DNA of 64,000 nucleotides, taken from assembly GCF_002865645.1 (NCBI RefSeq), contig NW_020194686.1, positions 310,001 through 374,000 of the forward strand, given 5' to 3'. Below the pieces are notes generated by a model. The model had not been told where the DNA came from. It was given only the letters and a program-made list of their open reading frames with translations, and did not search any database. The DNA is from Hyaloscypha bicolor E (Eukaryota > Ascomycota > Leotiomycetes > Helotiales > Hyaloscyphaceae). Position numbers and translations under genes: made by a program. The first letter of the stretch is position 1. The number at the start of each line of letters is the position of its first letter. Shown here piece after piece: positions 38,300 through 50,618 of this stretch.

Positions 38300-41200
38300 T
38301 ATATATTCCAGAATTCTTTCTAGTCTTAAGTTTAATATTTCTTAGCTTTAGGAATATATTTCTTTATTATTAGGAAATACTACTTTATTTCTTTTTCAGA
38401 AATATCTTTATTTAATATCTTTTTTATTTCTTTTTCTATTAATTCCAGAACTACTCTTAATAATACTCTAATTAAAGCCTTTTCTATTTTAGTTTCTCTA
38501 AAAATATTATTAATTTCCTAAACTTCTAAATTCAAAATAAAAGAATTTATAAGAAATTCTAGTATTTTCTTATTTTCTCTAATATTACTACTAGTTATAA
38601 TACCAGGCTCTATTTTTCCTCTTTACTTTTAGTTTTCTACTTTATATTACTTAATTCTTTAATTCTAGAAGCTTAATATTTTTGAACTATTACTTTTTTC
38701 TACTTCCCGGTATTCTTTAAAAATAAAATAATTATAATTATATAAGTATTCTAGTTATTTTTAGGGTTAGTAAACCTTTTATCCTATAAACTATTATTTT
38801 TATATATAATATTTATCTTTATTTTTACTAAAAATAGTTAACTAAGCAGGATTTTTAGAGCCTCTTTAATTAGGAAAAATATATTTTTATATCTTATTTT
38901 ATTTATAATCTTAGTTCTAAGCTTTATTATTTTTATAAATCCAAATTTTATTCTAATAGTAATAGATATTTAATAATCTATAATATTATATACTATTTTA
39001 TTAATATTTCTAGAGATCTTTTCGGGGAAAATATTAATTTTAGCTCTAGTATTAATTATTTCTTTATATTTAATATTCTCTTAAGGTTCTCGAAATACGA
39101 ATTAGAGATATAGAGTTTATATAATATATTTATAAGCTAGTAATATCCAAATATTAATACTATTGCCTTTAAATTAAATAATTTTATTAGTATTAGGTAC
39201 CTAAACTAGTATTTCTAATTCCTTAAATATTCTATTTATTATATAAGCCATAGCTACTAGTTCTATAGATCTCCTAGTATATCTAATTATACTTAATATA
39301 ATAGTATTTCCTATTTATAAAATAGTAAAATAGGAAGTATTATTCTTAATAGCTAGATCTGGTATTTTTAAGGTATTAATAAGTATTCTTATTTCCTTCT
39401 AAGTCTTTGGAAATAGAATAATTACTTTTTTTAGTAATCTTATTAGAATATTATTAACTTTAGGAATTTTATACTTATTATAATTAAGAGTATATTAGGT
39501 TCCTAATTTATTTTATTTATTCCTAAAAGCATTAATATCTATATTCTTAGCTAGGCTATTCTCTTATCTATTACTTTTTAAAGTAATATTTTTCTGGCCT
39601 CTTATATAAAATAGCTTCTTTTCTATTCTAGCTCGTTTTCGGAAAACCTCTTTAGCTATTTCTATTTCTTTTCTCTTTTTTCTTAATAAGAAACCTATTA
39701 TAATATTAATAGAAATACTATTTATAGCCAAATCTTAGTATTATTTATTAATTTCAGAACCTGAAATATTAGTAATTCTAATATAATTTCCTTTAAGATA
39801 AAGCGGCTATTTAGATTCCCTAGATATAACTTGCTTGCTTCTATATATAAATTCCGGTTAGCTAGTTTCCTTTTCTTTTTCTTGCCTAATAAACTAGATA
39901 TCCCTTATTAATTTCTAGATATTTTTAGATTAAATATTTAAGTTATAGTTAAATTTTTCTTTTCGAACTTGGGAAATAATTTAGTTAAACTACTAGTATT
40001 TACTAGTAAGGAAAAAGGAAATACTTTTTTATTTAGGCTTAAATAGCTCTTTATATTATCTTTTATTAAATTAGTAAATATATTTATAATTTATAAGTTC
40101 TTTTATTAGTAAGTAATAGAACCAAGAAATATAAATATATTCTAGATTAATATTATTATTTTTATTTCTATTATAATACCTATAATAAATTCGTTCTCTC
40201 GGTTCTAGGTCTATACTATAGGCTATATTAACTTAAGTAATATTTTCTAACTATACTTGAGACTAACTTCCTCTAGAATATAGTTATTTAGACTCTTTAC
40301 TTATTCTAGTTTAACTATTATAGCTGCTATAGTATTCTTTATATCTTTTATTACGAATTCTAGTATATTTTCCCCGAAAACTCGAATTATATTTACTAGG
40401 CTATTAATACTATTATACTTACTATAGTTAACTAGGCTATATAAGCAGGCTATAGATATTCTCCCGAATTATAATAATAGTTATATTAAGTTATTTCTAT
40501 AAGTTCTCTTAAGTTATAGTAATAATAAATAGTTTTTCTAGACTTCTTACTAGCTAGTTAATATTATTTCTCTTAAGTTTACTACTTTTAATAGGTTTTA
40601 TATAATTAGCTATAGGCTGAGTTCTTCTTTTACTTATACCTATAATAGCTTTAGGAAATATAATAAAAGAAACTAGTAAGAAATAATTATTTTCTGGTTT
40701 AGGAACTATATTATAAATTACTATATCTAAGTATTCTTATCTAAGTCTGGATATATCTGAGTTATTAGTAATATTAAAATAATATTTCTTCTTTTTATAC
40801 TAATAGAATATTACTGTTTTTTTATATATCTTGCTATATTTATAGATAGAAATATTTATAGACTCGAAGTTTATATTTTTAAGAATATAATCTCTTACTA
40901 GAATAAATAATTCCCTTATAAATTCTCGATACTAAATAATTTTATCTATTTCTTTTCTCTTTAGTAATTTCTTTAATACTTTATTAAATATATTAATATA
41001 AGATTTAGATAAGATTCCTTTATTCTAGGCTTATATAATAATCTAATTAAGGAAGTTATAGCTAATTTTAAGTATTTCCTAATTATACTCTCGGAATTCC
41101 TTTAGTAAAGCCTTAAAAAACTTGGTTTCCTAGTAATTTCCTGGATTATTAGTATAGTATTCCGGTATAGCCTTAATCTAATTCTTATAAATAAGAAAGA

Positions 41201-42077
41201 TATAATAGATAATTCTCTTTCTTTTAGTATTATTAGGAATATAATAGTTCTTATATATATCTATATATTATTCTAAGAATATAGAGATATTACTTCTCTA
41301 AAACTATAGTATTCCAGGAGCTCTTATAAGTAGCAAGTTTAAACCCAATACTAGTATATATTTATTCTTAATTATATTAATCTTAATAATTTCTTCTATA
41401 ATTAATTATAGAGTTTCCATATCTAAGACTTCTACTAATAAGGTTCCTAAAAAACTAACTTTCTATTTAAATATGTTTTTTGGTTTAAGAACCGGAATTA
41501 GAGAAAAACCGGTTAATAATAATAGATATAATTAAGGTTCAAGTTTTAGTATTAGTAGTAGTAAGGTAATAGCTTTTCTAGTCTTATTCCTATTACTTAT
41601 ATTTTCTTTCCTATTTCTTTAGCTTAATACCTATAGTATTTTCCCTTAATTTTACTAAACTAGATATATTTATTAATATTATTAAAAATAATAATAAAAA
41701 TAATAAATATAATTTTACTAATTTTTCTAACTTTTCTAATTTCTTTTTTATTTCTTTATTTAATATTCTTTTCTTTTTCTAGAAGCTTCTCTAGTTTATT
41801 TATATAATTTCTTATTTTCGATTTCTTTTTAATTCTTATTTCTAATTCTAGTTTATTATTTTATTTGAATTTAAGAGTATTTCCTCTTTTAGATATCTTT
41901 TTCGGATTTAGAAGCAAGCTTTATTACTAAAATTAAAGCTACTTTAATTCCGACTTTTACTATAACTAAAAATAATATATAAATTAATAATATAACTTTA
42001 TTTCTAAATACTAAAGTCTAGTTCTAACTAAGATCTAATTTATACTATTTTAGTATAATATTTCTTATTTCATTTCC
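38300..42077 (-). pseudogene. Element VI region upstream of RT (gag/protease expected), heavily decayed
   Basis: This segment continues element VI across the tatat duplication. The minus strand holds long open stretches with TAA/TAG stops, including one around 39.9-40.5 kb that reads FGRISIACLYSLVNYSKYN and continues for more than 100 codons. At 3.8 kb it is longer than an ordinary gypsy gag plus protease. I could not find a clear CCHC knuckle or D-T/S-G triplet, so the assignment rests on position and strand. Parts may be additional genes of this large element. Confidence 0.45.
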
Positions 42078-42248
42078 TAATATATATAAAGATTATAGAG
42101 TAGGGAGTTATATTAGATAGTAAAAGAGTTTATTAAATTAGCTAGAAAAGAGCTTGAGTGAAGTATAAAGCTTTAGGAAGTGAGTATATAGATCCTGACT
42201 AAGTAGAGTAATTATACTAGCCCTAATTCAGTAATTCTTACTATAATA
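42078..42248 (-). repeat. 3' LTR of element V
   Basis: It is 171 bp. In element orientation it begins TATTATAGTAAGAATTACTG (from TGTTATAG) and ends near CGTATATTA. The outer flank is tttcc. Confidence 0.93.
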
Positions 42249-43391
42249 TATTCCCTAGGAAGGTATAATACCGTATTTTACCTATTCTATCTAATTAGAA
42301 AGCTTTGAAATAGCAAAATTCGTCTAATATATAGATTTTATAAAGCCGTATTAATATTCTAATCCAAATAGGCTTAGTATATATTATTTCCCCAGATTAC
42401 CGAATTCCAGGAGAGCCTTATATAAAGGACCCTTTTTTACTAACTCTAGAGCCTCAAATCAAACCGCTCTTCTTTAATATCCTTCTAGAAATTCCTTCTA
42501 AGCTTTTAATTATTATAAATATGGCTTTTATCTCTTCTTATATTACTATTAAATTAATTCCGGTTTGCAAATCCAAGGTATTTTTAACCCAAAATATATT
42601 CTTACTTTACCTTTTACTAACTTTGGATAGTATTAAGTAGCTTGCAAGTCTGCTATAAGTATAGCTCTTAACTATTAATATAAAGCTCACTTTTAATAAA
42701 ATATTAAGATTCAGATCCCTATACCGTCTTCTAATACTCCTAGTACTTCTTTACTAAAGGTAAAGAAATCTATACTAAAGCCTTATACTTCTTATTTTAC
42801 TTGTATTAGTCTTAGAGAGATCCCTTATATAAGTTATTATAAGTTCTCTATACTATTTCAAAGCTCGTTTTGACTTAATATAGTCTTATTTGCTCTAAAG
42901 AGTAAGAGTAATAGTTCTTGCTATAATATTATTAACTAAGGTTCTTATTACTAGAAATATATTTCTGGTTATTCTTATTTAGCTATTCTAATCTCTTATA
43001 TCTCTATTATATAGCTCTTTCTTATAGAACTTCCGATTACTAAAGATACTATAAGCTCTCTTTTCTTAATTCTTCTTTATAGATTCTGACTATTTTAAAG
43101 TATCTATCTGCTTTTAGGTATTCTATTTATATTATACTTGAGATTACTAAATCTAATAAAGAAAATAGTAATAAGAGCTTTTCTACTAAGATTTAAAAAG
43201 CTATTAATAGGAATAAGAAATAGTTCAATTAAATAAAGGGCCTTCTATATAAGCTTATTAATACTATAGTAAAGCGCCTTTAAATCTTCTACTATTAGCT
43301 CTTAAGCTCTATTATTTTAATAGATTTTATAAATAAAAGATATAAATAAAAGCCTCCTTTTATATTATTTAATTATTTTAATCTTTACTTT
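42249..43391. other. Element V segment between RNase H and 3' LTR, unassigned
   Basis: About 1.1 kb that ordinary copia elements lack. Both strands are unusually open. The plus strand near 42440-43480 gives a Ser-rich frame (PIPSSNTPSTSLLKVKKSIP at about 42716) with only TAA/TAG stops. The minus strand also stays open in the phase next to RNase H, giving a Lys/Gln-rich frame. I cannot decide which, if either, was coding. It could be an extra gene, an antisense gene or captured host sequence. Confidence 0.4.
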
Positions 43392-43626
43392 AATATTCTA
43401 AAGATTTAATAAAGCTCTAAAGTTCTCGAATTTGAATCGGAATAGATTTTTTATAAGTTCGTCTATAGGTATATTACTTATTTAAAAATATATAACTTGA
43501 AATATGCCTTTACTATACTTTTAATATAGTTATATATTCTAGATATTAATATAATAGAGCTTTATAGTAATTCTTTTATTCTCTCTAATAATTAGTTAAA
43601 TAATTTACTTATTATTATAGAATATA
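43392..43626 (-). pseudogene. Element V RNase H, C-terminal part
   Basis: This is the end of copia pol, cut from the rest by element IV. Joined across the atata site, the frame runs from LDLGKL on the far side into NNKQIIQLIIREN and then DELIKNLFRFKFENF here. That is the usual copia ending (DN..A..L, then 'ADGLTK', then 'F..LRALL'). TAA/TAG stand for Gln or Trp. Confidence 0.8.
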
Positions 43627-43929
43627 TGTAATAGATATATGTAATGGCATATAAACAGGTATTAGATATTATAGATCTAGTTTCCTATTTTGGGTATAGC
43701 TTGCGATCGGAATTATATGAATTATATAAGATTTCCTAATTAAATAAAGGGCTTTATATACCTGGCTAAGTACTAGGGAATATATAGGGAGACGCTTCTA
43801 GCTTTGGAAGGGGTATTAATTAGTCTCTTATTAGAATTAATTCTTGGAATTAGTTATACTTATAAGTATTATTTTATAGCTTACTTACCTTAACTACTTA
43901 TATATTACCCTACTATTACATGCCTTATA
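43627..43929 (+). repeat. 5' LTR of element IV
   Basis: It is 303 bp, begins TGTAATAG and ends CCTTATA. It is length-identical to 50316-50618. It lacks the tandem duplication seen in III. Confidence 0.94.
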
Positions 43930-44150
43930 TTCTAATTAATCTAACCTTCGGGGAGCAGTTTATTATAAGGTAGTTAAGCCATTAATAGACAAAACCACTA
44001 ATGGCTAGAGTATTAACTAGAAGAAGCGCCTCTACTATTACTAGGGCAACCTAGTCAGGCATCCAGGGGAATACCTAGTTAGCCACTCTAGCTATTGCCT
44101 AATTAGGAGAAGGGAATAGAACTCAGATATCCCTAGAACTAGCTAGCAGG

Positions 44151-45185
44151 ATAATAATAATAGAGAAGCTAGCAGTGGCTCGTTATTATATTACTAAGTT
44201 AGAAGCAGAGATATAATAGAGGGAGGATCTAGAGGATTTAGAAGCTCAGATTTGCCGTCTTAAGGATATTCGGATACCTATTATAGAACCTATTATACTA
44301 CCGGCGGTATATTTGGTTTATAGGGCTCTAAAAACCCGAGAATTACTAACCTATAAGGGAAAGAGTATTAAGGAAGCCCAGGACTTCTTTTACTAGGCAG
44401 AGCTAAAATAGTATAAAAACGGCAGGATTACCTGGGCTATAGATATAGTAAAGGTTATATATTATACTTCCTGCTTTAAGAATATAGCCAGGGATATCTG
44501 GAAGTATAGGAAGTAATTAGTAGGTATTAATACTACGGATTAGGAGACCTTTATTAAGTTTATAAAGAATTCTATCTTGGATCCGGAGAACCATAATAAT
44601 AATACCCTTACCAAGTTCAAGGATATAAAATAGTAGCCAGGTCAGAGTATCTAAAGCTTTATATCTTACTTAGATAGCTTATTAGATAACTTGGGATATA
44701 TGGGTTTATTATAAGAGCAGGACGACTTATTTAGTAGCTTGAGGCAGGAGATTCGGAACGAGATTAATTACTAAGAAAATATTTTATAAGAAAGGGAGAA
44801 GCTTATTTCTATAGCTATAAGAGTCGAGAATAACTTAAACTAGTCTACTTAACGGGAATATAATAATAAGCTAACGGGTTAATAAAAGAAAGGAAATTAG
44901 AGAAAGGAGAGAGGGAATAATAAAGGGAAACGAAAGAGAAATATATTCCCGTTACGAGGTTTATATAACCGGGATAGCAAAAATATAGTAATAGGATCTA
45001 ATATAGTACCTGTATTAGGATTTATAAGACCGGATATAACTTGCTTTACTTACTAGAAAGAGAGTTACTATATTACTACCTGCCTAAATCGGGGAAAACC
45101 GACTTGCTATAACTATAATAAGTCTAGCTATAAGGCATATAAGTACCTAGAACTAAAGAAGCCGGGAAACGGGTATATCCTATAG
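44151..45185 (+). pseudogene. gag: Element IV gag, RIP-inactivated (best preserved copy)
   Basis: About 345 codons. The start is likely in the ATA run at 44151-44162. The N-terminal region is helical and charged (KLEAEI, then REDLEDLEAQI). A capsid-like centre follows (SIKEAQDFFY, QSFISYLDSLLDNLGYMGLL). Near the end are two CCHC knuckles in exact CX2CX4HX4C spacing, at 45042-45083 and 45105-45146; of eight ligands the first and last Cys of knuckle 1 and the first Cys of knuckle 2 remain and the rest are Tyr. The frame closes at TAG 45183-45185 or TAA 45186-45188. Pol overlaps in the -1 frame. Confidence 0.85.
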
Positions 45186-48100
45186 TAATTATACTTGTTT
45201 ATACTATAGAAAGTAAGGCCCCTAAAACGAGAATAGTAATTAAGGTTATTATTAAGATAAGGAAAAGTAAATAAAGGATTAGAGTATTAGTTAACTCGGG
45301 TATAGAGGCTAATTATATAAAGAAGAGGTTAGCCTTAGATATAGGTATTCCGTTAATATTAAGGGTAATTCCCTTATTCTTACTAGAGAAAAGAAGAATT
45401 CATTTATATAGAGATTATATTTTTAGGGTTATTACCGAGAATATACTAGGAAACTAAAGAGAAGCTAATATATACTTTATATTATATAATTTTAATCTAA
45501 ACTATATTAATATAATACTTGAATTCCTATAGCTTTACTAGATTAATTCCCTAATTTCCTTTAGAAAGATAATATAGAGATACTAGATTTAATTATAGAA
45601 AATTAAAGTTCTAAATACTAGGAAGTTTACTAAAGTAGTAAAGTATAAGGTATATGTTTTTTTATTAATTACTTATCCTATAATAAATAGCTAAAGGATT
45701 ACTACTATTACTATAAACAGGATAGCTATATTTCCTAGGAAATATTAGAATCTTTTCCGAGTATTTTTTATAGAGGCTATAAGTATATTACCTAACTACT
45801 ATATAATAAAGTATTATATAGATCTGGAACCAGGATCCTAACTACTATATAGTCCTATATATACTTTATTAGAAAGGAAGCTTAAAGTTCTTTGGGAATA
45901 TCTTAATACTAGCTTGGAAAAGAAGTAGATCTGTTATTTTACTAGCCTAGCTAGTACCCCAATTATATTTGTTCTAAAGAAAGGAAGTAGCCTATATCTA
46001 TATATTAATTACCGGGATCTAAACAGGATTATTATTAAGAACTAAATACTATTACTACTTATTAGTAAGATAATAAATAGGCTTTATAAAGTAAAGATAT
46101 ATATAAAGCTAGATTTAAAGAATACTTACTATTAGTTATAAATACGGGAGGATAATAAGTAGAAGATAGTATTTCGAATATACTATAGATATTTTAAGTA
46201 TTATATTATATCTTTTAGATTATTTAATATTTCGGTAATATTCCAGGCATATATTAACTATATACTAGTAGGCCTTATAGATATTATTTATATAGTTTAT
46301 CTGGATAATATTTTAATTTATTTAAAGAACCCAGAATAATATATAATAGTAATCTAATATATATTTGAGTAGTTATAGTAATATTAGCTCTTTATAAACT
46401 TGGCAAAATGCGAGTTTAATATAGAGAAAATAGAGTTCCTAGGATTTATAATTAGCCTAGATAATATAGAAATAGAGGCTAGCCGGGTTATAGTTATTAG
46501 GGAATAGCCGGTTCTAAAGAATAATATCCGAGAAGTTTAAGTATTTCTGGGTTTTACTAACTTTTACTAGAGGTTTATTTATAGATACTTTAAGGTAGTA
46601 AAAGGGTTAACTAATTTACTAAAAACTGGCAGAAAACCACTATATTAGTTTAGCTAGATAAATAAGGCAGATAAGGCTTTTAGAGAGCTATAAATTATAT
46701 TTATAATAGTACTAATTCTTTATTATTTTAATCTAGCCTTAAAGATTTATATAGAAATAGATATTTTAGGATTTATAGTTATAGATATAATTTCCTAGCT
46801 CTTTAGTAAAGGAGCAGAAGCCAGGTAGTATCTTATTACTTTCTATTTAAAAAAGATAACTATAATTAAAAGTAAGTATAAGATATATAACTCTAAACTC
46901 TTGGCTATTATTCTAGTATTTTATATTTAGTAATATTACCTAGTATATACCTGATATACTATTATTATTAAGACAGATTATAATAACTTGAAATATTTTA
47001 TAACTAAGAGAAAACTAAATAGTTAATAGATAAGATAGGCAGAGGAGCTAGCTACTTTTGACTTTATCTTAGAGTACTGGCCGGGATATAGTAATCCTGC
47101 TAATAGGCTATTAAGGAGGCCAGACTTTATAGTAGGTATAGATAAAAACACTTTACTACCTATACTTTATAATAAGCTATAGAATATAGAATAGAGAACC
47201 CTATAAGTAGTAGTAATAGAATACTATACTATTCCTATAATACCGTAATATAAGGCCTAGGAGAGAGGAGATAGGTATTCCTCAATTAGTAAGATACTAA
47301 GGAATTCCGAAAAGGAAGTCTATTTTAGTAATAGAGTAATACCGGAGACATTACTACTTGAGCCTATTACTAGTATAGCTAGTTGCAAATAGTATATACT
47401 ACGGATTCTAGCTATATGAGTAGCTAGGTCCGAAATAGTATATAAGGAAAGTAGAGAGATATTACTTAAACTACTATTATAGTACTAAAGGCTTAATTTA
47501 TTAGTATAATACTAGTAGTACAAATAGTTCTTAAAGGAAACCTTTATTAGAGCTATTAAGACTTGGGAACTTAATATATCTGGGTTATTAAGATATTAGA
47601 ATACTATCTATATACTAAATAAGCCGGCTTTTAAAGAAGAATTACTATAAGCTAATTATAATAATCCTATAGGTAGGTATTTTAGTACTAGTAAGATACT
47701 AGAGATCCTCTAAAGAAAGTACTTTTAGTAGAGTATAAGAAAGGATATAAAAGATTATATTAGAACTTATCCTATATATTAACGGACTAAGGTAAAGAGA
47801 TATCTACTATATGGTATACTTAGTTTATTCCCCTTTTTCTCCAAGCTATAGCAAGAAATTATTATAGACTTTATTACGGGACTGCCCTCTTCTAGGTTTT
47901 ATAGTAAAGTATATAATTCTATATTTATTATTATTAATAAGTATACGAAAATGGCATAATATATTCCGATTACTAAGGAGGTCTCGGCTTCTAAGCTAGT
48001 AGAGCTATTTATATACCATATTATTAAAGACTTCGGTATACCTGCGGGTATAACCTCTAATAGAGGATCTGTCTTTATAAGCAAGTTCTAGTCAAGTCTG

Positions 48101-48949
48101 TATTTCTACTTAAAGATTTAATAATAGCTAAATATAGTATTCTATCCGTAAACTAATAGATAAATAGAGAATCTAAACCAAACTCTAGAATAATACTTGA
48201 GGTATTATACTAGCTACTAGTAGGATAACTAGGTAGTAAAGCTTACTCTTATAGAATTCATATATAATAACTTTATATATTTAATAATAGGAATATCCCT
48301 ATTTTATATCTTATACGGATTTTATCCTAGTATTAAACTATATATTAAGAATAATATTTCAGAAAGAGAAGTACTAGTAATATAGGAAAAAGTATAAAGG
48401 ATTTAAGTAAAATAGGAGGTACTAGAGAAATAATAGTAAGAAGTAGTAGATATATAGAAAAAGTACTATAATAAGAAATATATTAATAAGAAGTTTAAGA
48501 TATATAATAAAGTCATATTTTATATAAAGAATATTTAATAGCTATAACCTAGTATAAAGCTAGTAAATAGATATCTCGGCCCCTTTAAAGTTTTGGAAAT
48601 TATAGGAATATATAGATAGATATACTACTTGGAATTATTACTATTATATCGGATCTATAATATTTTCCATATTTCTTTCTTAGGACTATAGTACCCGTAA
48701 GCTAGTACTATAATAGAACTAGAGCCGGTCGAGATTAAGGGCAAAAAGGAATTCGAGATAGAATCTATTATAGCCTATAGGAAGGATAGAAAAGAAAGGA
48801 AGTATCTTATTTATTAGAAGAACTATTTACTAGTAAATAATATATAGGAACTACTAAGTAATCTAGAGAATATAGCTCAAGAATTATAAGAATACTTAGA
48901 AAAGAGTAATATTATAATACTATTAGCTAAACGGAGGCATAAAAGATAA
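45179..48949 (+). pseudogene. pol: Element IV pol: PR-RT-RNase H-IN-chromodomain, RIP-inactivated
   Basis: About 1257 codons in one phase. Protease: N-S-G at 45293-45301 (for DSG), followed by IEANYIKK. RT: PIIFVLKKGSSLYLYINYRD near 45960, YLDN at 46298-46309 for YLDD. RNase H: EIDILGF near 46755. Integrase: zinc region near 47670-47790, Asp at 47867-47869, second Asp now Asn at 48059-48061, Glu at 48167-48169 (D-x63-D-x35-E), followed by the GPFKVLE C-terminal block near 48580. The chromodomain at about 48750-48870 has EFEIESIIAYRK then KYLIY (aromatic cage partly lost: Trp codons are TAG). The stop TAA at 48947-48949 is shared by all copies. An antisense frame at 47899-48084 is a shadow. 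Confidence 0.9.
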
Positions 48950-50315
48950 ATGCTTTTATTAGGAAACTATTAAAAAACTATATATTTATTCTTGGAAAAA
49001 CCATACGAAAATTATTAAAAACTCTAATTTCTATATCCTATAAATACCTTATCCTTATAACTACTCTCTACTATTCTTATTATTATTCTTATTAGAATTC
49101 TCTCGAGAAATAAGTAATAAATTAGCCTATAAAGCTATTAGCTATTAGTAAGAAATAAGAAAGAAGTGAGCTTACTTAATACTAAAGAATATTAATTATA
49201 TTATTAAGAGTACTTTATACTTATACTAAGCTAGTAAGAATTACTTAACCTATTCCTTGGATTATTAGGGGAATCTATTAGCCTCGAATAATAGCTTTAA
49301 TATAAGAAGTATATATAGTTTAGTATAGAAAAAGAATAGTAATAGCCTTTTTCTTTTCGGGCAAAGAATAGGGAAGATGCTTGTATATATTAATAGCTTA
49401 AAGAAGGCAGTTTAATTATACTATATATACTTGAGGAACCTTAGATAATATTAGAATAAGAAATAAAAGAAGAAATTTATAACTTATAGGATTATACTTC
49501 TTATTCTTAGAGTAGTAGTAATTATATACTGAGCGATTATTATTCTTAATATAAATAAGGTCGGGAAACTTAGTAATATTCTTGGAATATCGAAAATAGT
49601 AAGAATAAATTAAGGATATAGGAGTATTAGCTAAACGGATAATAATAGGCTAACAAGTACTAAGAGAAGTATTTATCTTAATAGATAAAGAAGTAAAAGA
49701 GGAAATTAGAAGGGGACTTAAATAAAGCTTAAATAAGGCTTAAAGAAGCTTAAAGAAGCTTAAAGAAGGCTTAAAGAAGAAAGGCAAGAGATAAAAAGAA
49801 GCTAGATATGGTATTATAGTTAAGGAAAAGGAAGGTTAGTTAGTAGGAAAAGGGAGGCCTTTTTATAATATCCTTTTCCTAAATAGTAATTACGAATTTG
49901 GAACCGGCTCTATATTAGAAATATCCAGAAAATTCTAAAGAAGGGATTTATAAATAAACCAGAAGATTAGATTAACTTTTCTAAGCTCTTAGGCCTATAG
50001 AGTAATAATTTATTATAAATAGAGGCTAAGTTAGGATTTACGAACTAATTAGGAGATCGGATAAGCTTTATATCTAATAGTATATATTATATTTATACTA
50101 TCTTTATAAGGGAAAATTACTAGAGGCGATTTGCGAACTAGCTAGGAAGGGTTAGTAAACTATATTCTTAACTCTATTACCTGGCGTAATAATAGGATAA
50201 TTATAGGAAGTCTTTAGGGAAAGCTAGTGGCTAGGAAAGTTTTAGGGAAATATTTATAAAGCTATTTACAGTTTTCCCAGGCCTTTTGGGAATAAGGGCC
50301 CAGAAAGGGAATTAA
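48950..50315 (+). pseudogene. Element IV third frame (ORF3), unknown protein of up to about 425 codons, RIP-inactivated
   Basis: From about 48961 to the polypurine tract at 50290-50310 a plus-strand frame, one base back from pol, stays free of any stop other than TAA/TAG or TGA at likely Gln, Trp or Arg codons. Recognisable stretches are EVYIVWYRKR near 49306, KEIKRG-like basic helices near 49695, a Lys/Leu-rich part from the tandem repeat, GRPFYNILF near 49855, NYEFGTGSI near 49895 and FIKLFTVFPGLLGIR near 50255. One base is missing near 50025 compared with II and III. The same frame is kept in II and III. I see no signal peptide, clear membrane segment or known domain. The true start is unknown. 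Confidence 0.6.
49717..49780 (+). repeat. Short tandem repeat in ORF3 of element IV
   Basis: Six units of about 10-11 bp (AAGCTTAAAGA and variants), encoding repeated Lys-Leu-Lys in the ORF3 phase. Present in all three copies. Confidence 0.8.
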
Positions 50316-50618
50316 TATAATAGGTATATATAATAGTATATAGATAGGTATTAGATATTATAGATCTAGTTTCCTATTTTAGGTATAGCTTGTAATCGGA
50401 ATTATATAGATTATATGGGATTTCCTAATTAAGTAAAGGGCTTTATATGCCTGGCTAAGTACTAGGAAATATATAGAGAGACGCTCCTAGCTTTAGAAGG
50501 GGCATTAATTAGTCTCTTATTAGAATTAATTCTTGGAATTAGTTATACTTATAAGCGTTACTCTATAGCTTACTTATCTTAACTACTTATATATTACCCT
50601 ATTATTACATGCCTTATA
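50316..50618 (+). repeat. 3' LTR of element IV
   Basis: It is 303 bp. It is preceded by the purine tract CAGAAAGGGAATTAA, ends TGCCTTATA and is followed by atata. Confidence 0.94.

Larger units (their letters stand above)
43627..50618 (+). mobile_element. LTR retrotransposon IV: Ty3/gypsy chromovirus, full length, least decayed copy of its family
   Basis: A 6992-bp element with 303-bp LTRs and a perfect target duplication atata (43622-43626 and 50619-50623). Its 5' LTR still starts TGTAATAG, which reveals the original TG end of the family. It keeps more CG, TG and CA than II or III, so it was hit less by RIP or inserted later. It interrupts copia element V. No frameshift is seen in gag or pol; one base is missing from ORF3 near 50025. 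Confidence 0.95.

Noticed and set aside
38300..42077. A separate retrotransposon
   Set aside because: No LTR or target duplication of its own; it abuts element III at a tatat duplication and copia V at tttcc, so it is most simply the upstream part of element VI.
47899..48084. 61-codon ORF on the minus strand
   Set aside because: It lies antisense to the best-preserved part of the element IV integrase core, whose plus-strand frame explains the sequence.
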